Source: Streptomyces sp. SAI-127 (lineage in GTDB: Bacteria > Actinomycetota > Actinomycetes > Streptomycetales > Streptomycetaceae). From it: a stretch of DNA of 64,000 bases. Location: contig NZ_JARXYJ010000001.1 of assembly GCF_029894425.1 (NCBI RefSeq), forward strand, positions 3,038,001 to 3,102,000, written 5' to 3'. Shown piece after piece: positions 9,094-18,746 of the stretch. The position numbers and the translations under genes were made by a program. The first letter of the stretch is position 1, and every line of letters starts with the position of its first letter. The notes under the pieces were generated by a model. That model was not told the DNA's origin. It saw nothing but the letters and a program-made list of their open reading frames with translations, and made no database searches.

Positions 9094-9153
9094 GCCCAAG
9101 GATGGACAGAACGGGAAGATCCCCGACTCTTCTTCCCCGCGCTCTTCACCCCA

Positions 9154-9846
9154 TCAGGTGATTCCTCCTATCGGTGGCCGTACGAGCCCCTTCGCATAGG
9201 CGTAACGCACCGCCTGCGCGCGGTCCTTGATTCCCGTCTTGGCGAAGAGGTTGTTGATGTGGGTCTTCACCGTGGCGGTGGAGACATGCAGTTTTCGGGC
9301 GATCTCCTGGTTGCTCAGTCCCTCTGCGATCAGCGCCAGCACTTCGACCTCCCGGGCGGTGAGCCCGTCGGGCGCCTCCGCGGCCACCGGCTGCGGCGGC
9401 TCGGGATCCGACAGCCGCTCCAGCAGCCGACGCTGGATGCTCGGCGACAGTCCGGCGTCCCCGGAGAGCACGCTCCGCACGGCCCGCACGATCTCGTCAC
9501 CCCCCGCGTCCTTGGTGAGATAACCGCGCGCCCCCGCCTTGAGCGCGGGAAACAGCGACTCGTCGTCCGCGAAGGTCGTCAGCACCACGACCTGCGTCCC
9601 GGGGTGCTCGGCGCGGATCCTCCGGGTCGCCTCCACCCCGTCACAGCGAGGCATGCGCAGGTCCATCAGCACCACGTCCGGGGCGAGTTCCGCGACGAGT
9701 TCCACCGCCTCCTCACCGTCCCCCGCCGCGCCCACCACTTCAATCCCCGGCAGCAGGCCGAGCAGCATCACGATGCCTTCGCGCACCACGGTCTGGTCGT
9801 CCGCGACCACCACCCGCGCGGGCTTCGGCTCCGCCCCCTCCGTCAT
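9154..9846 (-). CDS. NarL/LuxR-type response regulator
   Basis: Response regulator of 230 residues. The receiver has the acidic pair at residues 16-17 and phospho-acceptor Asp62 (VVLMDLRMPRCDG), followed by Lys in YLTKDAGG. A GerE/LuxR helix-turn-helix occupies about residues 165-225 (LTAREVEVLALIAEGLSNQEIA). Its ATG overlaps the stop of the kinase gene by four bases (ATGA), so the pair is coupled. Given its place directly before the DUF485/symporter genes, control of monocarboxylate uptake is a reasonable inference. Confidence 0.93.
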   Translation of the reverse strand: MTEGAEPKPARVVVADDQTVVREGIVMLLGLLPGIEVVGAAGDGEEAVELVAELAPDVVLMDLRMPRCDGVEATRRIRAEHPGTQVVVLTTFADDESLFPALKAGARGYLTKDAGGDEIVRAVRSVLSGDAGLSPSIQRRLLERLSDPEPPQPVAAEAPDGLTAREVEVLALIAEGLSNQEIARKLHVSTATVKTHINNLFAKTGIKDRAQAVRYAYAKGLVRPPIGGIT

Positions 9847-10994
9847 ACCGGCACCTTCAACGTCACCACGAACCCTTCGTCGTCCGGCCCGGCGTCCAGC
9901 GAACCGCCCAGCAGTTCGGCGCGCTCCCGCATCCCCAGCAGACCGTACCCGCCTCCGGTGGCGCCGAGTTCACCCGGCGAACCGCCCGAGTCCCGCACGA
10001 CCAGCGTCACCCGGTCCTCGCCGTACTCCAGCCACACGCGGATCTTGGCCCCCGGCGCGTGCTTGCGGACGTTGGTCAGGGCCTCCTGCGCGACCCTGCG
10101 CACGGCCTGCGACGCCTCGGCCGGCAACGGTCTGCGCTCACCCGAAATGGTGGTCTCGGCTCCGTCGGCCGTCCCGACGAGCTGGGTCAGGAATTCCTCC
10201 AGCGGAGTCATGTCCCCCCGCAGAGCCGACAGCGCCTGCCGGGTCTCCGCGAGACCGTCGCGGGCCATGCCCCGGGCCGCCACCACCCTTTCGAGGATCT
10301 GGTCCCGGTCCGCGCCGCCCTCGATCAGCAACCGGGCCGCCTCCAGGTGCACTAGCTGGGCCGAGAGGCTGTGGGCCAGCACGTCGTGGATCTCCCGGGC
10401 GATACGGGCCCGCTCCGCGAGTGCCGCCGACTCCGCCTCGGCCGCTCGCGCGGCCCGCTCCTGGTTGAGCAGCCGCTGCGCGTTGCCGCGGGCCTCGGCG
10501 TCCAACCGCAGGACGTAGCCGGCGAGGGCCAGCCCCGCCGTCGTGGCCAGGGTGGTCAGCCACGCGTCGTCGTTGACGGCGGCGTAGAGAGCGAGGGCGA
10601 TCACGGTCACGGGCAGAGCGGCGGCGATGGGCAGCCGTTCCAGAGCGGTGATGGCGCAGCCGCACCACAGGACGAGGGCGACGACTCTGAAGTCGGCGGC
10701 CTGGGCGGCGGCCGCGATCGCCAGGAGAAGGCCGTAGAGGGCCAGTGAGGGCCAGAGCCGGTGCTCCAGGGTGGTGCGGAAGAGTGCCCAGGCGACGACT
10801 GCGGACAGGAGGATTCCCGCCACTGCGCCGAGCACACCCCAGCCCCGTACAGGACTGCTGTTGAAAGCGCCCCAGAGGAGCAAGGCGAGTACCAGCGACC
10901 GCGTGACCCAGCCGAGCAGGCGCCGAGGACGCGTGGCCCCCTTACGCCCGAGCGCCTCCCGGGAGGGCCAGCGGGTCCAGGCGTTGTCCGTCAC
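9843..10994 (-). CDS. NarL-system sensor histidine kinase (HisKA_3 type)
   Basis: Kinase of 383 residues. Five or so membrane helices fill the first 150 residues with no large extracytoplasmic domain. The dimerisation domain carries the phospho-acceptor His in ARIAREIHDVLAHSLSAQL (about residue 198), and the C-terminal ATPase contains QEALTNVRKHAPG and the G-box GGGYGLLGMRERAELLGG. This is the HisKA_3/DesK-like class that pairs with LuxR-type regulators, as here. The GTG start at 10994 overlaps the stop of the upstream membrane-protein gene (GTGA). The signal is unknown. Confidence 0.93.
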   Translation of the reverse strand: MTDNAWTRWPSREALGRKGATRPRRLLGWVTRSLVLALLLWGAFNSSPVRGWGVLGAVAGILLSAVVAWALFRTTLEHRLWPSLALYGLLLAIAAAAQAADFRVVALVLWCGCAITALERLPIAAALPVTVIALALYAAVNDDAWLTTLATTAGLALAGYVLRLDAEARGNAQRLLNQERAARAAEAESAALAERARIAREIHDVLAHSLSAQLVHLEAARLLIEGGADRDQILERVVAARGMARDGLAETRQALSALRGDMTPLEEFLTQLVGTADGAETTISGERRPLPAEASQAVRRVAQEALTNVRKHAPGAKIRVWLEYGEDRVTLVVRDSGGSPGELGATGGGYGLLGMRERAELLGGSLDAGPDDEGFVVTLKVPV

Positions 10995-11515
10995 ACGCCT
11001 TCCTTCCCCGGGGACCGGAACATGGGCTCACCGTACGCCGGGGCGGGTGCGGCGGCCGGGCGCAGGGAATGCGCTCGCCCGACGAGGATCCCGGAGCGCA
11101 CGAGCAGGGTGGCCGCCAGGGCGAGCAGCAGTGCGGAAGAGTCCTGATGGACACCGAGCGTCGCGCCGAGCGCGAAGAGGCCGACGCGCAGCCCGATTCC
11201 GAGGGCCCAGACGGCCCCGCTCGCCTTGGTGCTCCTGCTCCACACCGCGCCGTCCGGCTCCGTCCATATCCGGCTCGTCCAGGCCCAGCCGGCCCCGATG
11301 GCGAGGCCGGTGAACAGCTCGGCGGTGAGCAGGGCCACCGATGCCGTGCGGTGATGGGCGTCCACCAGCCCCGGCTCGCGAAGTGCCACGACGGCGAGGA
11401 CGGCGGGCAACAGCCACCAGCGCCGCCCGGTGTCGATCCGGCTCGCCCGGAACTGCCGGGCGATCACCACGACCACCGCGACCACGATCAGCAACGCGTC
11501 GACGAGCCCGGACAT
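10991..11515 (-). CDS. Small polytopic membrane protein, function unknown
   Basis: Protein of about 174 residues with four to five membrane helices (first one starting at residue 5, LVDALLIVVAVVVVIARQF). I do not recognise it with confidence; length and topology resemble DUF1453/CcdC-like proteins. The ATG at 11515 is preferred over the GTG just before it because the ribosome-binding site ggagg lies 5 bases upstream of the ATG. It is the first gene of the string that continues with the NarL-type kinase and regulator, joined to the kinase by a GTGA overlap, so it may be an accessory or sensor component of that system. Confidence 0.75.
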   Translation of the reverse strand: MSGLVDALLIVVAVVVVIARQFRASRIDTGRRWWLLPAVLAVVALREPGLVDAHHRTASVALLTAELFTGLAIGAGWAWTSRIWTEPDGAVWSRSTKASGAVWALGIGLRVGLFALGATLGVHQDSSALLLALAATLLVRSGILVGRAHSLRPAAAPAPAYGEPMFRSPGKEGV

Positions 11516-11829
11516 CACAGCCTCCGTGAGCGAGGAAGGGACTGCCGGCAGCGGACGCCGCCGACACCTTCGAAGCTACGGAAATCCGCAGGCCGGGAGA
11601 TCGGAGCAGGGGTGGATCACAGGTGGATTCCCAGCCACCGTGACCGTCCACCCACGGGTGGAGAGGCCGGCCCACAGCCCTGAGCGCAACCACCCGGCCT
11701 CACCACTCGCCCCGGGCTGCCGCCGGCGGCAGCGTGCGCAGCCGCCAACCTCAAGCGGCGGACCCTGCCCGAGGGTGCAGCCGAGGCCGGTTGCAAACCC
11801 GGCCCCGGCCACCTGGTCCAATACAGGGA
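11516..11829. other. Intergenic region after parE
   Basis: This spacer lies between the end of parE and the first gene of the membrane-protein/kinase string, both on the minus strand, so it should hold the parE terminator and the promoter of the string. A perfect loopless palindrome of 18 bases (GCTGCCGCC then GGCGGCAGC) is at 11716-11733. I see no convincing promoter boxes or gene. Confidence 0.4.
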
Positions 11830-13953
11830 CTACGCGTCGATACGCGACCGATCAAGGGTCGCCGCCGACCCGGAGATGAACTCCTTCCGCGGCGCCACGT
11901 CATTGCCCATCAGCAGATCGAAGACCTGTTCAGCGGCCTCCAGGTCGGCGAGGTTGATCCGCCGCAGAGTCCGGTGCCGCGGATCCATCGTCGTCTCGGC
12001 CAGCTGGTCGGCGTCCATCTCGCCCAGACCCTTGTACCGCTGGATGGAGTCCTTGTACCGGACCCCCTTGCTCTGGTACTCCAGCAGCTTCTCGCGCAGC
12101 TCACGGTCCGAGTACGTGTAGACGTACTTGTCCTGCCCCTTCTTCGGCTGGACGAGCTCGATGCGGTGCAGCGGCGGCACCGCGGCGAACACCCGGCCCG
12201 CCTCGACCATGGGCCGCATGTAGCGCTGGAACAGCGTCAGCAGCAGGCACCTGATGTGAGAGCCGTCGACGTCGGCGTCGGTCATCATGATGATCTTGCC
12301 GTAGCGGGCGGCGTCGATGTCGAAGGTCCTGCCGGAGCCCGCTCCTATGACCTGGATGATCGCACCGCACTCGACGTTCTTGAGCATGTCCGTGACGGAC
12401 GACTTCTGGACGTTGAGGATCTTGCCGCGGATGGGCAGCAGCGCCTGGAACTCGGAGTTCCGGGCGAGCTTCGCCGTGCCGAGCGCGGAGTCACCCTCGA
12501 CGATGAACAGTTCGCTGCGGTCGACGTCGTCGCTTCGGCAGTCGGCGAGCTTGGCAGGCAGTGAGGAGGACTCCAGGGCCGTCTTCCGGCGCTGTGCGTC
12601 CTTGTGCTGCCGGGCCGCGATACGCGTGCGCGCTGCGGCGACCGCCTTCTCCATGACGACCCGGGCCTGGGCCGCGGCGTCCCGCTTCGTGGAGGTCAGG
12701 AACGCCTTGAGCTCCTTGGAGATCACGGTGCTCACGATGCGGCGGGCCGCCGAGGTACCGAGGACCTCCTTGGTCTGGCCCTCGAACTGCGGCTCGGCGA
12801 GTCGGACGGTGACCACCGCCGTCAGGCCCTCGAGGGCGTCGTCCTTGACGATGTCGTCCTCGGCGACGCGCAGCAGCTTCTTGGCGCGCAGCACCTCGTT
12901 CATGGTCTTGGCGACGGCCTGTTCGAAGCCGGCGACATGGGTGCCGCCCTTGGGGGTGGCGATGATGTTGACGAACGACTTCAGAGTCGTGTCGTAGCCG
13001 GTCCCCCAACGCATCGCGACATCCACACCGAGCTCTCGGGTGACCTCGGTGGGCGTCATCTGACCGTGGTCGTCGAGGACCGGGACGGTCTCCTTGAACG
13101 TGCCCTGGCCGGAGAAGCGGAGGACGTCGTTGACCGGCTTGTCGGTGGCCAGGTACTCGCAGAACTCGCTGATGCCGCCGTCGAAGCGGAAGGACTCCTC
13201 ACCCTTGCTGCCGCCCTCGCCCAGGCCGTACTCGTCGCGGACGACGATGGTCAGGCCCGGCACCAGGAACGCGGTCTGACGAGCGCGCTGGTGGAGGTTC
13301 TCCAGGGAGAGCTTGGCGTCCTTGAGGAAGATCTGCCGGTCGGCCCAGTACCGCACGCGCGTGCCGGTCCGGGTCTTGGGGATCCTCTTGGCCTTGCGCA
13401 GACCGCTCGCGGCCTCGAACTTGGCTTCGGCGCCGTTCGCCGCGAAGGCACCCGGCACGCCGCGCCGGAAGCTGATCGCGTGGGTGTGGCCGCTACGGTC
13501 CACCTCGACGTCCAGCCGCGCGGACAGGGCGTTCACCACGGAGGCGCCCACGCCGTGCAGACCGCCGGAGGCGGCGTACGAGCCGCCGCCGAACTTGCCG
13601 CCGGCGTGCAGCTTGGTCATGACGACCTCTACACCGGACAGGCCGGTCTTGGGCTCGACGTCGACCGGGATGCCCCGGCCGTTGTCCCGGACCTCCACGG
13701 AGGCGTCGTCGTGGAGGATCACCTCGATGTGGTCGCAGTACCCGCCCAGGGCTTCGTCGACGGAGTTGTCGATGATCTCCCACAGACAGTGCATCAGGCC
13801 ACGGCTGTCGGTCGAGCCGATGTACATACCCGGGCGCTTGCGTACGGCCTCGAGCCCCTCGAGGACGAGCAGGTGCCGCGCGGTGTAGTTGGAACCGTCC
13901 CGGTCTGCTCCTGCCAGCAGAGCTGTGGACGGCACGGACGTTTCGGCGGTCAC
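11830..13953 (-). CDS. parE: DNA topoisomerase IV subunit B (ParE; GyrB paralogue)
   Basis: Type IIA topoisomerase ATPase subunit of 707 residues; with ParA/ParC it decatenates daughter chromosomes. The N-terminal GHKL ATPase has EIIDNSVDEALGG and the glycine-rich ATP lid GGLHGVGASVVNAL. The C-terminal TOPRIM domain has EGDSALG and DADVDGSHI. The GTG at 13953 has a strong ribosome-binding site (gaggag about 8 bases upstream), and the resulting length matches Streptomyces ParE; the open frame continues upstream without support. Placement near hrdB agrees with the parE rather than the oriC-linked gyrB locus. The partner subunit gene is not in the window. Confidence 0.93.
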   Translation of the reverse strand: MTAETSVPSTALLAGADRDGSNYTARHLLVLEGLEAVRKRPGMYIGSTDSRGLMHCLWEIIDNSVDEALGGYCDHIEVILHDDASVEVRDNGRGIPVDVEPKTGLSGVEVVMTKLHAGGKFGGGSYAASGGLHGVGASVVNALSARLDVEVDRSGHTHAISFRRGVPGAFAANGAEAKFEAASGLRKAKRIPKTRTGTRVRYWADRQIFLKDAKLSLENLHQRARQTAFLVPGLTIVVRDEYGLGEGGSKGEESFRFDGGISEFCEYLATDKPVNDVLRFSGQGTFKETVPVLDDHGQMTPTEVTRELGVDVAMRWGTGYDTTLKSFVNIIATPKGGTHVAGFEQAVAKTMNEVLRAKKLLRVAEDDIVKDDALEGLTAVVTVRLAEPQFEGQTKEVLGTSAARRIVSTVISKELKAFLTSTKRDAAAQARVVMEKAVAAARTRIAARQHKDAQRRKTALESSSLPAKLADCRSDDVDRSELFIVEGDSALGTAKLARNSEFQALLPIRGKILNVQKSSVTDMLKNVECGAIIQVIGAGSGRTFDIDAARYGKIIMMTDADVDGSHIRCLLLTLFQRYMRPMVEAGRVFAAVPPLHRIELVQPKKGQDKYVYTYSDRELREKLLEYQSKGVRYKDSIQRYKGLGEMDADQLAETTMDPRHRTLRRINLADLEAAEQVFDLLMGNDVAPRKEFISGSAATLDRSRIDA

Positions 13954-14395
13954 GCGGTTCGCTCCTCGCTGAATTTCAGTTGGGGCCCTTCTGGGTAAGG
14001 GCGCGGCATCGGTCGCCGCCATGAGGGTACCGAGGCCTGGTAGAGCCGTTGTAACGCCACCCTCGTGCGGAAACACAGAGTAGTCCAGGGTCGCATACCT
14101 GTTCGATCCCTCGATGGGGTGAAGTACATATCACGTTCCCTTACAGGCATGAACCATTTAGGCTCCGGGCACGTCCTCATGAACAACCGGCAACCCAGCC
14201 GGGAGGACCGACCTTGACCGCCAGTGCGAAACCGTAAGACACACAGACACGCAATACGGCACATTCGCCGCCAAACCGGCAGCAGCCGGCCGCCCGGAAA
14301 ATTTCTCTCTGGGTGAAGCCCCGAGCGGGAACGTTTTGGGGCTGGTTGGATGTTGACCCTGGTACGACAGCTCGTCGAGCTAGAGAAGAGGCGAC
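13954..14395. other. Divergent promoter region of parE and the DUF7455 gene
   Basis: This 442-base spacer separates two divergently transcribed genes and must hold both promoters. Its centre (14085-14170) is clearly richer in A and T than the genes around it. A TTGACC at 14353-14358 could be a -35 element for the small gene at 14396, but no good -10 at the right spacing was found. No coding region is supported. Confidence 0.45.
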
Positions 14396-14626
14396 GTGAC
14401 TACTGTTCTGACCCCCGCGAGCCCGCTGACGGCCGCTGACCGCTGCGACCGCTGCGGCGCCCAGGCGTACGTGCGCGTCGTCCTGCTCAGCGGCGGAGAA
14501 CTGCTCTTCTGCGCCCACCACGGTCGCAAGTTCGAGCCGGAACTCAAGAAGATCGCCGCTGAGATACAGGACGAGACGGAGCGACTCACGTCTGTTCCGG
14601 CATCGGTCTCAGAAGAAGAGCGCTGA
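14396..14626 (+). CDS. DUF7455-type small zinc-ribbon-like protein
   Basis: Protein of 76 residues with a compact metal-binding look: CDRCGAQAYVRV at residues 17-28 and CAHHGRKF at about 39-46, giving a Cys2-plus-Cys/His arrangement. The protein type is common beside hrdB/parE in streptomycetes and its role is unknown. The GTG at 14396 follows a purine-rich ribosome-binding site (agaagagg). A strong hairpin 45 bases after the stop acts as terminator, so it is probably monocistronic. Confidence 0.85.
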   Translation: MTTVLTPASPLTAADRCDRCGAQAYVRVVLLSGGELLFCAHHGRKFEPELKKIAAEIQDETERLTSVPASVSEEER

Positions 14627-14670
14627 CACTTCGCGTCCACGACGAGCCAGCTCCGGCACAGGCCGGCATG

Positions 14671-14706
14671 AGGGCGGCTGCCCCTGTTCTCAGGGACAGC
14701 CGCCCT
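14671..14706 (+). terminator. Terminator hairpin after the DUF7455 gene
   Basis: AGGGCGGCTG at 14671-14680 pairs with CAGCCGCCCT at 14697-14706; the inner CCCTG/CAGGG extends the stem past one mismatch around a TTCT loop. It is followed by a T-containing stretch. Confidence 0.8.
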
Positions 14707-14718
14707 TGCTCATGGTTT

Positions 14719-14745
14719 CGCGGGGGGCGCTCAGCGCCCCCCGCG
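14719..14745 (-). terminator. Terminator hairpin after the trypsin-like protease gene
   Basis: A perfect 12-base stem (CGCGGGGGGCGC at 14719-14730 with GCGCCCCCCGCG at 14734-14745) around a 3-base loop lies 6 bases beyond the protease stop codon on the minus strand. Confidence 0.8.
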
Positions 14746-14751
14746 GCATTG

Positions 14752-15612
14752 TCACGCGGTGCCGCGTCCGTCGGTCGCGTTGCGACCGTCCCGGTCCAGC
14801 GTCCGCATGACTTCGGACACACGGGTATAGACACCGGGCTGGCCCGCTCGCCCGCAGCCGCTGCCCCAGGAGACCAGCCCGACCAGCTTGCCCTCGGCGA
14901 CCAGCGGTCCCCCGCTGTCCCCCTGGCAGGAGTCACGACCACCCCGCTCCTCCCCGGCGCACAGCATGCTGTCGGCGAGGTAGGTGCCGTCGCCACCACC
15001 CGGATAAGCCTCCCCACAGCGCGCATCGGACATCACGTGCACGTGTGCCGCCCGCAGACGGCGCGCATAGTCACCCCCGCCCGTGACGTCCCCCCAGCCG
15101 TAGACCGTGGCACGGGTTCCCGGCTCGTACGCGGGATCACCGGCGGCCGACATGGCGATGACCGTGTCCTGCGGCAGGGGATCGGCGAGTGTGAGGACGG
15201 CGAAGTCCCCCGCGTTGCTCTGGGGGTCGTAGCCCGGATTCACCCAGGCCTCACGCACGGCGATCTCCACCCCCTGGTCCGAGAGCAGGTCCGTACGGCC
15301 CGCGATGACACGGAGGTCACTCACCTGCTCAGGCGGCGCCCCCAGGACGTCCTCGCCCATACAGTGGGCCGCTGTGAGCACCGTGGTCGGGCCGACGGCG
15401 ACACCGCCGCAGAACTGCCCGGCGCGCGTACCTCCGAATCGGTCACGGCTGGACAGGGCGACCGTCCAGGGCGCCTCGGACACCTCGATCGGGAATCCCC
15501 CGACGACGATGCTGTCAGCGGCCACGGGGGCGGCCGACGCCAGCGGTATGGCCGCCGCCACGGCCGCCAGAATCAGCGGCCGGGCCAACGCCCGGGCAAT
15601 GGGGTGACGCAT
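14752..15612 (-). CDS. Secreted trypsin-like serine protease (family S1)
   Basis: Secreted protease of 286 residues. A signal peptide covers about residues 1-32 (Arg-rich start, Ala-rich core). The catalytic triad is visible: His83 in LTAAHC, Asp136 in GDFAVLTL and Ser233 in GDSGGPL. The mature chain probably begins near IVVGG (residue 35), the place where IVGG normally forms the activated N-terminus; there is no long propeptide. Six cysteines can form the usual disulfides. The ATG at 15612 is the only start that includes the signal peptide. It lies between two hairpins and looks monocistronic. Confidence 0.92.
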   Translation of the reverse strand: MRHPIARALARPLILAAVAAAIPLASAAPVAADSIVVGGFPIEVSEAPWTVALSSRDRFGGTRAGQFCGGVAVGPTTVLTAAHCMGEDVLGAPPEQVSDLRVIAGRTDLLSDQGVEIAVREAWVNPGYDPQSNAGDFAVLTLADPLPQDTVIAMSAAGDPAYEPGTRATVYGWGDVTGGGDYARRLRAAHVHVMSDARCGEAYPGGGDGTYLADSMLCAGEERGGRDSCQGDSGGPLVAEGKLVGLVSWGSGCGRAGQPGVYTRVSEVMRTLDRDGRNATDGRGTA

Positions 15613-15680
15613 GCATGCTCCTCACTCCGGGGTGGTGATCGGAAACCCAGAGTCATGCAGAGCGCCTGCGCGCGCAGCAC

Positions 15681-15714
15681 GAAGGCCCGGCCCCTGACGA
15701 GGGACCGGGCCTTC
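15681..15714 (-). terminator. Terminator hairpin after hrdB
   Basis: GAAGGCCCGG at 15681-15690 pairs perfectly with CCGGGCCTTC at 15705-15714, with inner CCCT/AGGG pairs, 19 bases beyond the hrdB stop. It also falls between the hrdB stop and the protease start on the same strand. Confidence 0.85.
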
Positions 15715-15733
15715 GGTGTCGTACGGCTGCGAC

Positions 15734-17269
<1,536 letters not shown>

Positions 17270-17696
17270 GAACAACCTCTCGGAACGTTGGAAAACGGCT
17301 TCCGGCCCCGTCCACGGCGGACAGGAGCCGACCACCGGCCTGGGAGTGGCCGACGGCGCGGGCGTGGGGCCGGGAGGATGCACAGCGCCTGAAACGGCGT
17401 CCGTATTCCCTCCGCGGCTGTCACCTCTTAGGTCATCGCGCTGCTCCCGCGAGCGTTACGCCCAATCTGCGTGGCCCGAGTCACACCCCGTAAGCAACCA
17501 AAAACGGTCAGACATGGACAGACGAGGTCACCGGCTCGTCCCGACCAGCAGCGCCCGGGGTGCCGTCACCGCGCCGCGCCGGTCGGACCCCGCAGGGTCC
17601 ACTGGGGGACCTGCGGGGTCCGACGGAGACGGTTCGGCGGCCGAACGACGCCGCTGAGGGGAGGACATCCTCGGCCGCACTGCCCGCAGTGTGCGG
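17270..17696. other. hrdB promoter region downstream of whiH
   Basis: This spacer holds the whiH terminator hairpin and the hrdB promoters. The stretch 17455-17520 is A/T-richer than its surroundings and is the likely promoter zone. hrdB of S. coelicolor is known to use more than one promoter, but I could not match a full consensus here with confidence. Confidence 0.5.
17583..17623 (-). terminator. Terminator hairpin after whiH
   Basis: TCGGACCCCGCAGG at 17583-17596 is the perfect reverse complement of CCTGCGGGGTCCGA at 17610-17623. The hairpin lies 74 bases beyond the whiH stop codon and insulates whiH from hrdB. Confidence 0.8.
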
Positions 17697-18584
17697 TCAG
17701 TGCTCGCGCGGTGCGGGCACCACGCGCTCCACCTCGGGGTGGACGGCGAGCAGTTGCCGCATGGCTGTTTCGGCCGCCGTACCGTCGCCGGCGGCGAGGG
17801 CGTCGGCGATCCGGCCGTGGTGGGCGAGCGACGGCTCGTTCGGTCGGTCACAGCCCGTGACCGGGCCGCCGGAGACCTGAAGGGCAGCGGAGACGATCCC
17901 GGAAAGATGCTCCAGCATGCGGTTGCCCGCGAGCTGGATGAGCAGGGAGTGGAACTCGGCGTCGGCACGGGAGAAGGTGAGCACATCACCCTGGCTCATG
18001 GCGTGCCCCATGATCTCGACCATGTCGCCGAGGCGCTGCTGGACGTCCGCACGGCCGTGTCCCGCGGCCAGGCGCGCGGCGAGCGGCTCGATCGTCCAGC
18101 GCAGTTCGCTCAGCTCACGGCGCTGGTCGTCGCGCTGCGGCCCGAAGGCCCGCCACTCGATGATGTCCGGGTCCAGGAGGTTCCAGTCGCTGACGGGACG
18201 CACGCGCGTGCCGACGTTCGGGCGGGCGCTGACCAGGCCCTTGGCCTCGAGGACGCGGAGCGACTCACGGACGACGGTACGGGAGACCTCGAAACGCTGG
18301 CCGATCTCCTCGGGGACCAGCGGCCGGTCGGCCCCCAGGTCACCGGAGACGATCATCTGGCCCAGCTGTTGGACGAGTTGGCCGTGCAGTCCGCGCCCGC
18401 GGCTGCCTGCGGCCCGTCGGCCCACGCGGCCCAGTTCCGGGTCCGAGCCGTCCCAGACGGAGGCTCCGACGCGGCCTGCGGCCGGGGCCTCGGCGTAGGG
18501 GTAGCGGTCAAGTTCGCCCGGGCCGGCCAGACCGGAATCGGCGGAGCGGGCGGCGGTCATCATGGTGTGCGCAAGGGTACTCAC
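17697..18584 (-). CDS. whiH: Sporulation regulator WhiH (GntR/FadR family)
   Basis: DNA-binding regulator of 295 residues. A variable N-terminal extension of about 80 residues is followed by a GntR winged helix (GLHGQLVQQLGQMIVSGDL, RFEVSRTVVRESLRVLEAKGLV) and a C-terminal FCD effector domain (WTIEPLAARLAAGHG, ADAEFHSLLIQLAGNRMLEHL). In S. coelicolor the GntR gene immediately upstream of hrdB is whiH, a sigma-WhiG-dependent early sporulation gene needed for septation of aerial hyphae; the position and domain content here match. The GTG at 18584 has the ribosome-binding site aaagga, and internal ATGs follow seven codons later. The upstream region carries a sigma-WhiG-like -10 element. Confidence 0.9.
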   Translation of the reverse strand: MSTLAHTMMTAARSADSGLAGPGELDRYPYAEAPAAGRVGASVWDGSDPELGRVGRRAAGSRGRGLHGQLVQQLGQMIVSGDLGADRPLVPEEIGQRFEVSRTVVRESLRVLEAKGLVSARPNVGTRVRPVSDWNLLDPDIIEWRAFGPQRDDQRRELSELRWTIEPLAARLAAGHGRADVQQRLGDMVEIMGHAMSQGDVLTFSRADAEFHSLLIQLAGNRMLEHLSGIVSAALQVSGGPVTGCDRPNEPSLAHHGRIADALAAGDGTAAETAMRQLLAVHPEVERVVPAPREH

Positions 18585-18676
18585 GGATCCTTTGTCGGCG
18601 CCGCCTCCAACTCCCTTGAGGTCTTTGGTGAAAAGCACACGAAAGGGTGATCGCTCACGCCGTCGCAATTGACGCC

Positions 18677-18684
18677 TTATCGGA
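18677..18684 (-). promoter_or_regulatory. Candidate sigma-WhiG -10 element of whiH
   Basis: On the minus strand this reads TCCGATAA, matching 7 of 8 bases of the FliA/WhiG-type -10 element GCCGATAA, 93 bases upstream of the whiH start. A matching TAAA -35 at 15-base spacing was not found; the nearest similar tetramer is GAAA at 11 bases. WhiG control of whiH is established in S. coelicolor. Confidence 0.5.
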
Positions 18685-18746
18685 AAGAAATGCGCTTTCG
18701 CCGGGAAATTGTGCGCAGGTCGGGATCGGAAGCGCCCGGACGGTGG

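Noticed and set aside
11716-11733. Perfect 18-base palindrome GCTGCCGCC/GGCGGCAGC as an operator or terminator
   Set aside because: It has no loop and no T run, and such GC palindromes arise easily at this base composition.
17405-17410. GGGAAT on the minus strand upstream of hrdB, as in sigma-R promoters
   Set aside because: The GTT element is not at the required 18-19 base distance.
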